From: a virus | IMG/VR virus record: IMGVR_UViG_3300048597_000624 | Coordinates: 1-64,000 of that record | Length of the DNA stretch: 64,000 nt | Strand: one strand, 5' to 3' | Shown here: positions 25,904 through 34,445 of the stretch, in pieces | How the letters are laid out: every line of letters begins with the position of its first letter | How positions within the stretch are numbered: the first letter of the stretch is position 1 | Made by a program: the position numbers and the translations under genes | Notes under the pieces: generated by a model | Seen by the model: the letters and a program-made list of their open reading frames with translations, nothing else | Database searches by the model: none | Told to the model about the DNA's origin: nothing

Positions 25904-26986
25904 TCAAAAATTGAAAGCCAGGTCGAACTGCCCGGCCGGCGAGTAAATCTTGATGGGCCCCAATTCCAGCAGCAGCGCGACGTCGCCAGGGTCCGCGGCG
26001 CCACCGTCCGGAGCTTCCGGCGGAACAACCGAAGCCAGTAGCTTGTCGACCTTGAGCAATCCGCGGCCAACCGCGCGACCGTCGTTGGGGTCGACAATGT
26101 CGATCGCCCCGTCGTCCAGGTGCTTGCGGAGCTCGTCCATCGTCCGCAGCGGAGTGATTCCCCCGCCGAGCCGCTTGTGTCGATCGAGCAGCAGCGCGGT
26201 GCAGCCGGCGACCATCGGGCAAGCCATGCTCGTCCCGCTGATCGTTGCATGCCCGCCATTGAGCCAGAGCGATGTGACGTTCGTGCCTGGGCCGGCGATG
26301 TCGACTTCCGGTCCGCGCGACGAGTAAGGCGCGGGCTGTCCGTCCTCGCCATAGGCCGCGACCGCGATCGTGTCGAGATTCGGGTGTCCCACAGGCTGGT
26401 GGTAGCGTGCCGGGAAGTTCACGTCGTAATCCCGGCCGGTATTTCCCGCCGCGCAGATGACGAAGACTCCTCGCGAGACGGCATATTCGATGGCTGCCGC
26501 AATCTCCGGATCTGGGTATGGAGAACCAAAGCTTGCGCTAATGACGTGAGCGCCTTGCGCCACCGCCCAATAAATGGCCGCAGCGATCCAGCGATTCTGT
26601 CCGGTCCCTCGATGGAGCACCTTGCCGATCAACAATTCGCACTCGGGAGCGAACCCGATAATTGGGCCTTTGTCTTGTCGAGCCCCAACGATGCCCGCGC
26701 AGTGCGTGCCGTGGCCGTCCTGATGATCGTCCCAGAACTCGTCGGAATCGCCATAGGGCGTGAAGTTGCGGCCCGCAAGGATCGCATCAAACAGATCCCC
26801 TTCGTTCGCGTGGATTCGATCAACCCCCGTGTCGAGCACCGCGACCCGGATGCCTGCCCCGGTCGCTCGCGCGAGCGCATCCGGTAAGCCGGCCTGCCCC
26901 CAGTCCAAGCGGTCCTTGAGCTCATTGGCCAAGAACACCGTTTGGACTTCGTACGGCGGCAGGTGGCTTTCGCGGCGATTCGACAT
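25904..26986 (-). CDS. Subtilisin-family serine protease (S8)
   Basis: A 360-residue protease with the full catalytic triad: Asp in VAVLDTGVDRIH, His in DGHGTHCAGIVG, and Ser in ISGTSMACPMVAG. The oxyanion Asn is in FVICAAGNTGRDYD. There is no signal peptide; a short N-terminal stretch with YEVQTVFLANELKD precedes the catalytic core. Within a prophage it could mature virion proteins, act on the host surface from the particle, or be a passenger. It is in line with the membrane/cytochrome genes that follow. Confidence 0.93.
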   Translation of the reverse strand: MSNRRESHLPPYEVQTVFLANELKDRLDWGQAGLPDALARATGAGIRVAVLDTGVDRIHANEGDLFDAILAGRNFTPYGDSDEFWDDHQDGHGTHCAGIVGARQDKGPIIGFAPECELLIGKVLHRGTGQNRWIAAAIYWAVAQGAHVISASFGSPYPDPEIAAAIEYAVSRGVFVICAAGNTGRDYDVNFPARYHQPVGHPNLDTIAVAAYGEDGQPAPYSSRGPEVDIAGPGTNVTSLWLNGGHATISGTSMACPMVAGCTALLLDRHKRLGGGITPLRTMDELRKHLDDGAIDIVDPNDGRAVGRGLLKVDKLLASVVPPEAPDGGAADPGDVALLLELGPIKIYSPAGQFDLAFNF

Positions 26987-27040
26987 GGGATTGACCTTTG
27001 GAACGAACGGATGAACACACCAACTGACGTTGGCAGGCGG

Positions 27041-27445
27041 TTAGGCCGTGGCGGGCGGGGCGGGGAGCGCACCGCGAATCGCAGCGATCAACTGCATCAC
27101 GAGCTTGATGATTGCAATGATCCCTGCGAGGTCGCTTGCCGAAGACTCACCGGCGAAAGCTTCGTCGATGCAGGCATATTGCTCATCGAGACTCAGCGGA
27201 ACGGCATCGGACGCGACCGAGAAGTCCAGGGAAATTCCGAACAGCGCGAGAAGTTCCTTGACGAGAGCGCCGATCTTTTGCACGTTCTCGGAGTTGATGA
27301 GTTCCAGCAATTTGCGGAGTCGCGAGCCGTCGGCACTGCGCAATAACTCGGCAAGTCTGCGAGCCAGTTCGATCAATCGAACTCGGTCGCCGACGGCGGC
27401 AGCGTAGGCCATCAAATTGAGCAGCGCGGCAGATTGAGCCGTCAT
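27041..27445 (-). CDS. Small helical hypothetical protein
   Basis: A 134-residue, almost entirely helical protein with amphipathic Leu/Arg repeats and a hydrophobic C-terminus (AGIIAIIKLVMQLIAAIRGA) that could enter a membrane. No family recognised. It lies 54 bases before the protease gene and just after the tRNA. Confidence 0.6.
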   Translation of the reverse strand: MTAQSAALLNLMAYAAAVGDRVRLIELARRLAELLRSADGSRLRKLLELINSENVQKIGALVKELLALFGISLDFSVASDAVPLSLDEQYACIDEAFAGESSASDLAGIIAIIKLVMQLIAAIRGALPAPPATA

Positions 27446-27493
27446 AGAAGCACCCTTTGCAAGGAGTGAAAGAAAGAATCCCGGTCCCGGAAG

Positions 27494-27569
27494 TAGCAGG
27501 GGCTGGATTCGAACCAGCGATCTCAGGGTTATGGGCCCTACGAGGACGGCCAGACTCCTCTACCCTGCA
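27494..27569 (-). tRNA. tRNA-Met (CAT), initiator-like
   Basis: A cloverleaf on the minus strand with anticodon loop CCCATAA. Three features match bacterial initiators: the anticodon stem has three consecutive G-C pairs next to the loop (GGG/CCC), the D stem has A11-U24 (GAGG/CCTC), and the first acceptor position is unpaired (U1/U72). The T arm is GCTGG-TTCGAAT-CCAGC. CCA is not encoded. It sits between phage genes, so it is phage-borne. Confidence 0.88.
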
Positions 27570-27616
27570 CGGGCATACTGCCAGCAAGGTCGGCGCGCGT
27601 AAAATGACCAGACATT

Positions 27617-27859
27617 TCAAGCGCTGGTCGTGCTAGCGTCTTGAGCGGAAATAAAATCGGAGAGCTGCCGCACCAGGTGAGCCGGAATGCGGTCGAAATG
27701 CCGCTTCACGCCATCCGCGATCGCGTCAGCATCAGGACGATCTTGACACTCTGGGCAACGCCGAGCGCGGACGTCGAACCCCTGCATCGGTACTTTCTCT
27801 CCGCAGCCGGTGCAAATCCAACGATGCTCGCGGTGCTTTTTCCCTGCACGCTCAGCCAT
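27617..27859 (-). CDS. Small zinc-ribbon protein
   Basis: An 80-residue protein with two CxxC knuckles (WICTGCGEKV and RRCPECQDR) and a helical tail. The ATG at 27859 overlaps the upstream stop as TGATG, which decides the start over 27874. Function unknown; nucleic-acid binding is plausible. Confidence 0.7.
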   Translation of the reverse strand: MAERAGKKHREHRWICTGCGEKVPMQGFDVRARRCPECQDRPDADAIADGVKRHFDRIPAHLVRQLSDFISAQDASTTSA

Positions 27860-29295
27860 CAGTCTCGAACCCATTCCCCGGTGCCATCCGCATGGGTCAC
27901 GCGCGATACGCGAAAGCTACCGCAATCCACGGTGGTCACCAAGGGCCAACCATGAACCTGCCTCGCTGGCACGAGCGGTTCGCCAACAATTCCTTCACAA
28001 GTGTCGTCCACTTCCTGCAGTAACTTGGACAATGTGTCGAGCGTCGACGGTCGCGGTACTCCCTTGTCGACCGACAGTACGGGCGAATGGGAACCGCAGA
28101 GCAGAATCGCATGCCGCGCGTGCTCGCAGCCCTCGTCCGTCCAACTCCACTGATTGAGCGCCGCCGAGTCTTGGAACCAAGCTTTGCAGCCGCCCAGACG
28201 CAAACCCTTGCCGCGGCGACGATCAACCGCCACCGCGCCCCGCATGCACTCCAAATCGGCTGGCGTGTAAATCTTGACCGAACTGTACCCGCCCAGCGTG
28301 GCGCCCGTGCCGAAGGATTGCTTCATTCGCGTGATGCGGTACAAGTCACCCGCTTGCATCCAGGCGTTGGCGGATCCGCCGACGGCGCCGGGAAACGCTT
28401 CGACCATGGCTTGATGCAAAAGCGACTGGCACTCCTGGATGACCCGCTCTTTCATCACGTGATTCCACCGCCAGTAGCGAGGATCAGCGTCGTTCCACCG
28501 CATGACGGTCGCCAGGTCGGACTTGTCGAGTTGCATCCGCTCCTGAATCGGCAGCCAGCGCGGATCATCGAACACCACTTGCTGGATCCACTCCGATCCC
28601 TTCTGCCGGCACTCGTGAAGATTCCAAGCCTTAAACTCCCAGTCGATGTCGAACACCGTGGGGTAGGGGGTCCAGCGGGCGAGCTTGTTCAGCCGCGATC
28701 GCCAGCGAATGGGCATTTCTGAGAGCCAGCGCGGGTTGGGCCAGACGCCAAACTCGGGGGCAGCCATCGGCAGGTCCGCCGCAATGTGGAGGGAGCCGGT
28801 TGCGAGTTGATAGGCCCGGGCCTCAAGCGGTCGTCCTGCGAACAAATCAGCCGTTTCCTCCGGAGTGAGTCGTTTTAACCAGCCCGCGCGAGCGTTGCCG
28901 ATCGAGGTTTCATCCCAGCCCAGGTTGATCGCCTGGACGAGATTGGGGTATTCGCCTTCCTTCACGGCACCATGGACGTGGCAAAGGCGGCGGCGCGCGA
29001 CCGGCGCTGGACCATCGGCCCGCAACAGTCGATCGAGGATCGATCCGGGCAGACGCGCGACCATCATGTTCGCACTGTCGAGCACCTTATCGTAAATCTG
29101 GTCGGCCGAAACGTCCTTGCCGAAGACGTCGCGGTCGGCGAGCAATTGCAGGAATCCCGCCGCGCGAAGGTTGTCCGGCCAGGTGAACGACTCAGGGACG
29201 CCCAGCCCGCGGCGAAGGTCGGCCGGCGAGAGCAGGGATAGCAGGTGGTCGAAAATGTGGCCGAGACTAATGGATGAAGCGGCGGAGGTGGTCAT
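27859..29295 (-). CDS. Large hypothetical virion-associated protein
   Basis: A 478-residue protein without a family I recognise. It is Trp-rich (for example FDIDWEFKAWNLHECRQKGSEW), starts with a helical region and ends with a beta-rich part. It is translated with the downstream zinc-ribbon gene and follows the methyltransferase by 18 bases. Position near the end of the virion genes suggests a structural or assembly role. Confidence 0.6.
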   Translation of the reverse strand: MTTSAASSISLGHIFDHLLSLLSPADLRRGLGVPESFTWPDNLRAAGFLQLLADRDVFGKDVSADQIYDKVLDSANMMVARLPGSILDRLLRADGPAPVARRRLCHVHGAVKEGEYPNLVQAINLGWDETSIGNARAGWLKRLTPEETADLFAGRPLEARAYQLATGSLHIAADLPMAAPEFGVWPNPRWLSEMPIRWRSRLNKLARWTPYPTVFDIDWEFKAWNLHECRQKGSEWIQQVVFDDPRWLPIQERMQLDKSDLATVMRWNDADPRYWRWNHVMKERVIQECQSLLHQAMVEAFPGAVGGSANAWMQAGDLYRITRMKQSFGTGATLGGYSSVKIYTPADLECMRGAVAVDRRRGKGLRLGGCKAWFQDSAALNQWSWTDEGCEHARHAILLCGSHSPVLSVDKGVPRPSTLDTLSKLLQEVDDTCEGIVGEPLVPARQVHGWPLVTTVDCGSFRVSRVTHADGTGEWVRD

Positions 29296-29313
29296 TGCAT
29301 GCCCTTTCGCTGT

Positions 29314-29970
29314 TTATGACTTGCCATTAAACGCCAGCAACCAGTCCCAGTCGTGCTTGGCGAAATGTTCGCGGTAAATGCTGTCTTCGCGCAACGCAGT
29401 GTCGTCTAACGAAACGAACCCCGCCGCGCCAAACTGTTCCCGCCACCACTCGAGCGGCTTGATGCAAATATGCGTGGGATCCTCGCCAGGCGTGCCGGGC
29501 GTTCTCCCTTGGCGTCCAAACGAGTCCGCGGTGTCGAGCGCGACAAAGATCAACCCGCCGGGCCGAAGCGCCCGTCGCAGTTCGCGCAAAATGAACGGCA
29601 CCAATTCGGGCTTCCAATGCTCGGCGACTTGTGCGGAATGAATCGCGTCGAACTCGTCATCGCCGAACAAGTGCAGGTTGACCGCATCGCAGATTTCCCA
29701 GCGCTGATACGGCCATTGCTTGCGGGCGATGCCGATCGTGTGTTCGTTCAGATCGATCCCGGTGCAAGTCATCGCGCCCGCATCCATGATTCCGTGCGCG
29801 ATCGCGCCGCAGGCGCAGCCCACGTCGAGCACTCGTCTCCCCGAAAGGCCAAGCGAACCGACCCACCAGCGACCGTACAGCTTCTGCCAGTCGGAGTAAT
29901 TCGCGTAGTCGAGCCCGTTGTCTCGGTGCTGCTCGTAGTAGAGCCGGTCGTAGGCCGTGCGGGTGAGCAT
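29314..29970 (-). CDS. Class I SAM-dependent methyltransferase
   Basis: A 218-residue protein with motif I VLDVGCACGAIAHGI near residue 45, the acidic ribose-binding residue in TCTGIDLNEHT, and LRRALRPGGLIFVALD as the later strand. The sequence lacks DNA-methylase catalytic motifs, so a sugar, lipid or small-molecule substrate is likely. Its ATG shares a base with the stop of the GT9-like gene, so the two probably modify the same product, for example a glycan. Confidence 0.85.
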   Translation of the reverse strand: MLTRTAYDRLYYEQHRDNGLDYANYSDWQKLYGRWWVGSLGLSGRRVLDVGCACGAIAHGIMDAGAMTCTGIDLNEHTIGIARKQWPYQRWEICDAVNLHLFGDDEFDAIHSAQVAEHWKPELVPFILRELRRALRPGGLIFVALDTADSFGRQGRTPGTPGEDPTHICIKPLEWWREQFGAAGFVSLDDTALREDSIYREHFAKHDWDWLLAFNGKS

Positions 29971-31184
29971 TAGAGAGCCGCCAATCTTTCTTTGAGCAGT
30001 GCGGGCAGGAAGTAGCGATAGTGCTTGTCCGCCTCAGCGAACCGATACTTGCGCCGGAAGTATTCGTCGCCGGTGTCGTGGTCGCCGAAGATGAAACGTC
30101 GATGGCCGGGACGAATGACATGCTCCACGTTGTCGGCCAGGCCGTAGTAATTGACCGGGTGGAACTGATGCCAAGCGATCATCGTGGGGGTGTCGGTCGC
30201 TCCCGCCACGTGCTCGGGGCCGCTGTCGATGCCGATCATGTAGGCCGACTGCTGAATCATGGCTGCGATCTTCTCGCCATCACCCGTGCCGGTCCCACCC
30301 CAGAATGGATGTTTGACGTCGTTGATGGCGATGCCATCTCGCTCCGACAACCGCGAGCGAGGTTTCGTCTCCCACTCCAGCACGAACGGGAGAAACCCAG
30401 CCCGCTTGGCGACAAGGCAGAGTTCTCGCGCGACGCGCTCGCTCATATCCTTGGCGTCTTTGGCAGAGTTGCCTTGGTAGTGGATGAGCACGATGGGGTA
30501 TCGCTGTCCGGAAGCCACTCGCCGTCCGCACATTTCCGCCAGGTAATCGCTGGCCGACTCCATCACCTCATCGCTGATGCAAACGGCGTAGCGGCAGAGT
30601 TCCTCGATCGGTTCGATTTGGAAGGCATGACGCAGGTACTGTTCGGCCTTGGTCGATGGAGAGTTGGAATAAGTCTCCCACGGCTCGTGCCACGGAACCC
30701 AGCGATAGTCGGTGTAGCCTTCCGCTGACTTGTCCTCGGAGTAGACATGGCGAGCCAAGCCGCGAAAGAGCGTATGGGCTCCCACCTTGGACGAAACATC
30801 AATTGCCCATTCCGGGTGCAAGTGTCGCAGGTGGAGCAGTACCGTCGTGAACTGGACCGCATCGCCAAAGCCGTGCTCGAAGCGTGCCAGCAGCGTTGGC
30901 TGCTTGATCCAGGCTGCTAGGGGCCTAGGGATGGGTAGGGCCCAATTGAGCCAGGCTTGCCGCCACGGACATTTGCATCCGGGAGACTTCTTGATCCCAA
31001 CGGCGTCCAGCGCGGCAGACACTAGATCTCCTGCGCCTTGAAATTCAAGCGGTACGTCGTCCAGAGACACGCTGTCGCAGGTTCGATTGATCTGGTCCGT
31101 CGAATACCCATGTGTTCGCGCAATGAATCCGCATCGCCGACACGACGCTTCCCGGTCTGAGATTAGATAGAAATCGCAGCGCAT
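29970..31184 (-). CDS. GT9/heptosyltransferase-like glycosyltransferase
   Basis: A 404-residue protein. The N-terminal 40 residues contain Cys pairs (SCRRCGF), a zinc-binding look not typical of the family. The rest follows the ADP-heptose transferase pattern: LARFEHGFGDAVQFTTVL near residue 125 and a C-terminal MIGIDSGPEHVAGATDTPT with the Gly/Asp nucleotide-sugar loop. In a prophage it may alter surface glycans (seroconversion) or glycosylate virion proteins. It is coupled to the methyltransferase. Confidence 0.75.
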   Translation of the reverse strand: MRCDFYLISDREASCRRCGFIARTHGYSTDQINRTCDSVSLDDVPLEFQGAGDLVSAALDAVGIKKSPGCKCPWRQAWLNWALPIPRPLAAWIKQPTLLARFEHGFGDAVQFTTVLLHLRHLHPEWAIDVSSKVGAHTLFRGLARHVYSEDKSAEGYTDYRWVPWHEPWETYSNSPSTKAEQYLRHAFQIEPIEELCRYAVCISDEVMESASDYLAEMCGRRVASGQRYPIVLIHYQGNSAKDAKDMSERVARELCLVAKRAGFLPFVLEWETKPRSRLSERDGIAINDVKHPFWGGTGTGDGEKIAAMIQQSAYMIGIDSGPEHVAGATDTPTMIAWHQFHPVNYYGLADNVEHVIRPGHRRFIFGDHDTGDEYFRRKYRFAEADKHYRYFLPALLKERLAAL

Positions 31185-31187
31185 GAT

Positions 31188-31859
31188 TTACATCAACGTG
31201 AACACTTGAGCGGTCATGACGCCATTGAAGTCGCAGAGGTCGGTTCCAAGAGGGTGACGCGCCCAGTTCTCATTGACCGTCTCGGACAAATTCATGCAAT
31301 CAATCGGCTCGTCATAGGTATTACTGACCGCAAAAAAATTATTAGGATGCGGAGCCGGGGAGCCGTGATTGCAACCAACACGGATTGCATAGAGAGTTGG
31401 GCTGAACTTTTGGAAGCACAGCGAGCATGCCGCGTTTGTGCATGTTCCTCCCGAGATCGACGTGCAGCATTGATTGGAAGTTGTTGCCGCGAAGTACCAC
31501 ACGCCGTTGTAGCTAAAGCAGCAGCTTGCCGGAGGGAACGCCAAGCCGATTCCGCTGATGACAACTTCGTATTCGACGGCCGCAACGCCGTCCTTGCAGG
31601 CATCGCACAACACAACGCTGCTGCCACTCAATCGACGTCGCCGCGTTGAAGTCGACGTGCTCCCAGGCGGCGGAGGCGGCGGCGGAACGTGTGTCGACGT
31701 CGAAGTACTCCCGCGATCGCGCGTGCTCGTGCTGCCCGGATCCATCCCGCAGCAGCGCGGCACCCCCGCCATCTCTAGCAGCGGAAGCGACATGGCGACG
31801 AACATCGTCAGCTTCCACACCCAAGATCGCTTCCACAGCATGCCGCGCGGAATAGACAT
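31188..31859 (-). CDS. Cys-rich protein with Ser-Thr and poly-Pro linker
   Basis: A 223-residue protein. A hydrophobic N-terminus is followed by an STSTST...PPPPPPP...STSTST low-complexity linker (residues about 42-75) and then a Cys-rich domain with several paired cysteines (NQCCTS, TCTNAACSLC, GCNHG). Disulfides suggest an extracellular or virion-surface domain. The start may be Met1 or Met7. Function unknown. Confidence 0.6.
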   Translation of the reverse strand: MSIPRGMLWKRSWVWKLTMFVAMSLPLLEMAGVPRCCGMDPGSTSTRDRGSTSTSTHVPPPPPPPGSTSTSTRRRRLSGSSVVLCDACKDGVAAVEYEVVISGIGLAFPPASCCFSYNGVWYFAATTSNQCCTSISGGTCTNAACSLCFQKFSPTLYAIRVGCNHGSPAPHPNNFFAVSNTYDEPIDCMNLSETVNENWARHPLGTDLCDFNGVMTAQVFTLM

Positions 31860-31862
31860 CGA

Positions 31863-33422
31863 TCAGCACTCCCGTTGCCACATTTCCCAACGATTCGCGT
31901 CGGCCATGTAGCGCATATAGCCTTGGTCGGTCCCTTCCGCAGGTCCGATCCCAATCGGATCGTGCAGCAACACTTCAAGCCCGCTGTCGATCAGTTCGCC
32001 ATCCACGCCGTCCGCATCGGCGACCATCATCTTCACTGTCCCGCTGCTGCCTTTGCCGATGCCGCCTTCCTGCGTGCATTCCCAGCGGGCTTCGGGCCAG
32101 TATTGAGGTTGCTCGTCGAAGCAATGGCAAAGTTCGGTGATCGCGAAGTTGGGCGGCAGGGAGTGGGCTTCAATCAATGCCTGCGGGCCGTCTGGTCCGA
32201 TCGACCCGAACGAGCAGAGCACGTAATCGTCAGACCCTCGTGTCCGTAAGCTTGGTCTTACAAAATCACACGCATGGCTGACGTCGTACCAGACATACAT
32301 TCGAGCGTAGTAATCGTGGGCAATCAGTTCGGCCAGGGCGTCTAGTTCCGCTTGATTTACTGGCTCGCTCGGTCCGCCTTCGCTGTCGGTAAAGTCAGCA
32401 AGTGCCGTTGTGCGAATAGTAATTACTGACCGGTAGACGCCTTCGCTGCCCATGTAATCTCGCGCGTGCTTGGTAATTGCATATTCCTCTCCGCGCGGAG
32501 ATACGATTCCCTCTCGCCACTTGCGGAACACAACATCCACACGCTCGGGAACGTGAGCGTGTCCGACTCTAATGTGATACGACAAGTTCGTTTGTCCGCC
32601 TGTCACGCACGAACTTCTGTTTGGGTGTATGTCACTCAGACCAACAACTTCATCGGTCGCAAAGAGTCCAGTGGGCGGCTCGGACAACACGACATGATCG
32701 CCCTGGCAAATCACGCGGCGCCCAACCGACGCAGCCGCAACATCTAGTAGGACTGCCGGGTTGTCATGCATGCTGCAAAGCGTATATGGATCCGGCTTTC
32801 CGTATCCCTCGTCGAGAGATCCGGGAATATCCAAGGTCAAGCCCAAGTCGTCTTCAATTGCGTGGAAGAACTCTTCCCAAGTCGGTGGCTCGTCGATTGC
32901 GGGATTGAATTCCTTGTCCCACGAAGTGTTTCTGAATTGCCACCAATATCGCTGGTCGACCAGTGGCAGAATGAAGAGGTCTTCGGGAATAACGAAGCCT
33001 TGTCGTGAATGCAGGCCCCGGGGCTCGAGTGCCCACATCTTTAGTTCCGTGGCGTTCGTTCCATTGGAGAGAAAGAGCATTCCAGAAGACTCGGAAGAAC
33101 CTTGGATCAACGGCCTCGCTTGATTGAAAATGGCCTCGTATTGCTCAGCGTTTATCAGAAAACACCCAACTGCCCATCGGCTGGCGCCAGTTGGCCAGTA
33201 AATTTGATTGACCTTCAGTTTTGGAGGCTCGGGCCAGTTAATGAGAGGGATGCCGCGAGGGGTTGGGCCTGATGATTTCTGCCTCCACGTGCCGTAGAAG
33301 TTGTGATTGGGCCCAGCCGGGAGAATGTGTGAAAGCGGCATGTACTGATCGAAATATTCAACCAGCTCGGCAGTCGGCAGCAGAAGCGGCACGCCAGCGT
33401 AAGAAATCACGTCATGGCCCAA
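31863..33422 (-). CDS. Large hypothetical virion protein
   Basis: A 519-residue protein, beta-rich with scattered Trp and Pro. No catalytic motif is evident. It overlaps the 33407-33895 gene by 16 bases and lies among tail genes, so a baseplate or tail-tip role is likely but unproved. Confidence 0.6.
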   Translation of the reverse strand: MGHDVISYAGVPLLLPTAELVEYFDQYMPLSHILPAGPNHNFYGTWRQKSSGPTPRGIPLINWPEPPKLKVNQIYWPTGASRWAVGCFLINAEQYEAIFNQARPLIQGSSESSGMLFLSNGTNATELKMWALEPRGLHSRQGFVIPEDLFILPLVDQRYWWQFRNTSWDKEFNPAIDEPPTWEEFFHAIEDDLGLTLDIPGSLDEGYGKPDPYTLCSMHDNPAVLLDVAAASVGRRVICQGDHVVLSEPPTGLFATDEVVGLSDIHPNRSSCVTGGQTNLSYHIRVGHAHVPERVDVVFRKWREGIVSPRGEEYAITKHARDYMGSEGVYRSVITIRTTALADFTDSEGGPSEPVNQAELDALAELIAHDYYARMYVWYDVSHACDFVRPSLRTRGSDDYVLCSFGSIGPDGPQALIEAHSLPPNFAITELCHCFDEQPQYWPEARWECTQEGGIGKGSSGTVKMMVADADGVDGELIDSGLEVLLHDPIGIGPAEGTDQGYMRYMADANRWEMWQREC

Positions 33423-33895
33423 TCGAACTCGACCCGAATCTTCCAGGCCATCCTGAACGTCGAACCATCACCATCGACGGGTGACGAATACGCCAAGGGC
33501 TCGAGCGGGCTGCGAAGAATCTCGTCGCCGCCGGATTGCAAATCGTGGGCGTTGAGCGCTTTGAGAACCTTCTCAGCCAGTGGCAGCAGCCCATGCGCGG
33601 AGTCCGTCAACGCCGATTCGGTGTGGCCTCGTTCGTCGCGGTTGGATTGGACGTCGATCGCGATCAGCACCGCGCTGTCAAACGTCGTCTGCTCTCGGCC
33701 GCCGCCCTCCCAAAGGCCTCGATCGAGCTGGCCGGAGTCGGGGCAAACTTTGCAGACCGGCACCGGATCGGCCTTCGTGTCCTCGAACCGCGAGATAAAG
33801 CAGGTCGAATCGGAGTTGAACTCCGTCACTTGGGCCTGGATCCGCGCGACGATGGCCGCCAGGATCGTTTGCAGGTTGGTTGAGACGCGGGCCAT
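33407..33895 (-). CDS. Tail terminator/completion-like protein
   Basis: A 162-residue protein. The N-terminus (TNLQTILAAIVARIQAQVTEF) and alternating beta/helix pattern with a short C-terminal strand (WKIRVEFDWAM) resemble tail-completion proteins of siphoviruses. Position in the tail cluster agrees. The family call is by general resemblance. Confidence 0.5.
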   Translation of the reverse strand: MARVSTNLQTILAAIVARIQAQVTEFNSDSTCFISRFEDTKADPVPVCKVCPDSGQLDRGLWEGGGREQTTFDSAVLIAIDVQSNRDERGHTESALTDSAHGLLPLAEKVLKALNAHDLQSGGDEILRSPLEPLAYSSPVDGDGSTFRMAWKIRVEFDWAMT

Positions 33896-33965
33896 AAGCC
33901 TTCTCCCGGATCGCCGTTTTGCTTATGGCGAGATACAAGCAAAGCGGCGGAATGCTTGTGTACGA

Positions 33966-34433
33966 TCAGAGGCCAGCGAGGTCGTCGGCCGCTGGGGCTC
34001 CCTGCGCAACGGTGGGAGGTTCCTGCGCAGGGACTTCTTGCGCAGGGAGTCCGAAACTCTCGAACAGTTCCACCAGCGAAAGCACGGAGTCGATCAAATC
34101 CCCCAGGTCGATCGAGGGACTTGCCGGCATGGCCGGTTCGACCACGCCGTTGACCAGATCGCCCACAGTCGGGCTTTCCCAGAATGGCCGAACTTCCTGG
34201 GCTTCATGCTGATGCAGAACCACCGACGGCCGCCCGCGAAGCGCCGACGCAACCGACTCTGCGTACTTTCCAACCAGGTCGAGCGCGGCATAGGCATCGG
34301 GTGTCTCGCCGAGACGATGGAAAGTGAACTCCTCTAATCGTTCCACGTTGTTGTAAAGTTCGTTTATGCACGCGGAATGACCGCGACCGGCAATTGCTGC
34401 GCACGTTGCAATTCGTTGATTGAGGTATTTCAC
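33966..34433 (-). CDS. Hypothetical prophage protein
   Basis: A 155-residue protein with a helical N-terminal half and an acidic Ala/Pro-rich C-terminus (PAQEVPAQEPPTVAQ). No motif recognised. It lies 12 bases downstream of the CBM-like virion protein and may be a chaperone or small structural part. Confidence 0.55.
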   Translation of the reverse strand: MKYLNQRIATCAAIAGRGHSACINELYNNVERLEEFTFHRLGETPDAYAALDLVGKYAESVASALRGRPSVVLHQHEAQEVRPFWESPTVGDLVNGVVEPAMPASPSIDLGDLIDSVLSLVELFESFGLPAQEVPAQEPPTVAQGAPAADDLAGL

Positions 34434-34445
34434 GGCACGTCTCCC

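Noticed and set aside
25110-26222. A 370-codon version of the membrane protein gene
   Set aside because: The upstream part overlaps the subtilisin gene and is Arg-rich nonsense; the GTG at 25874 with GGAGT and a following TM helix is a better start.
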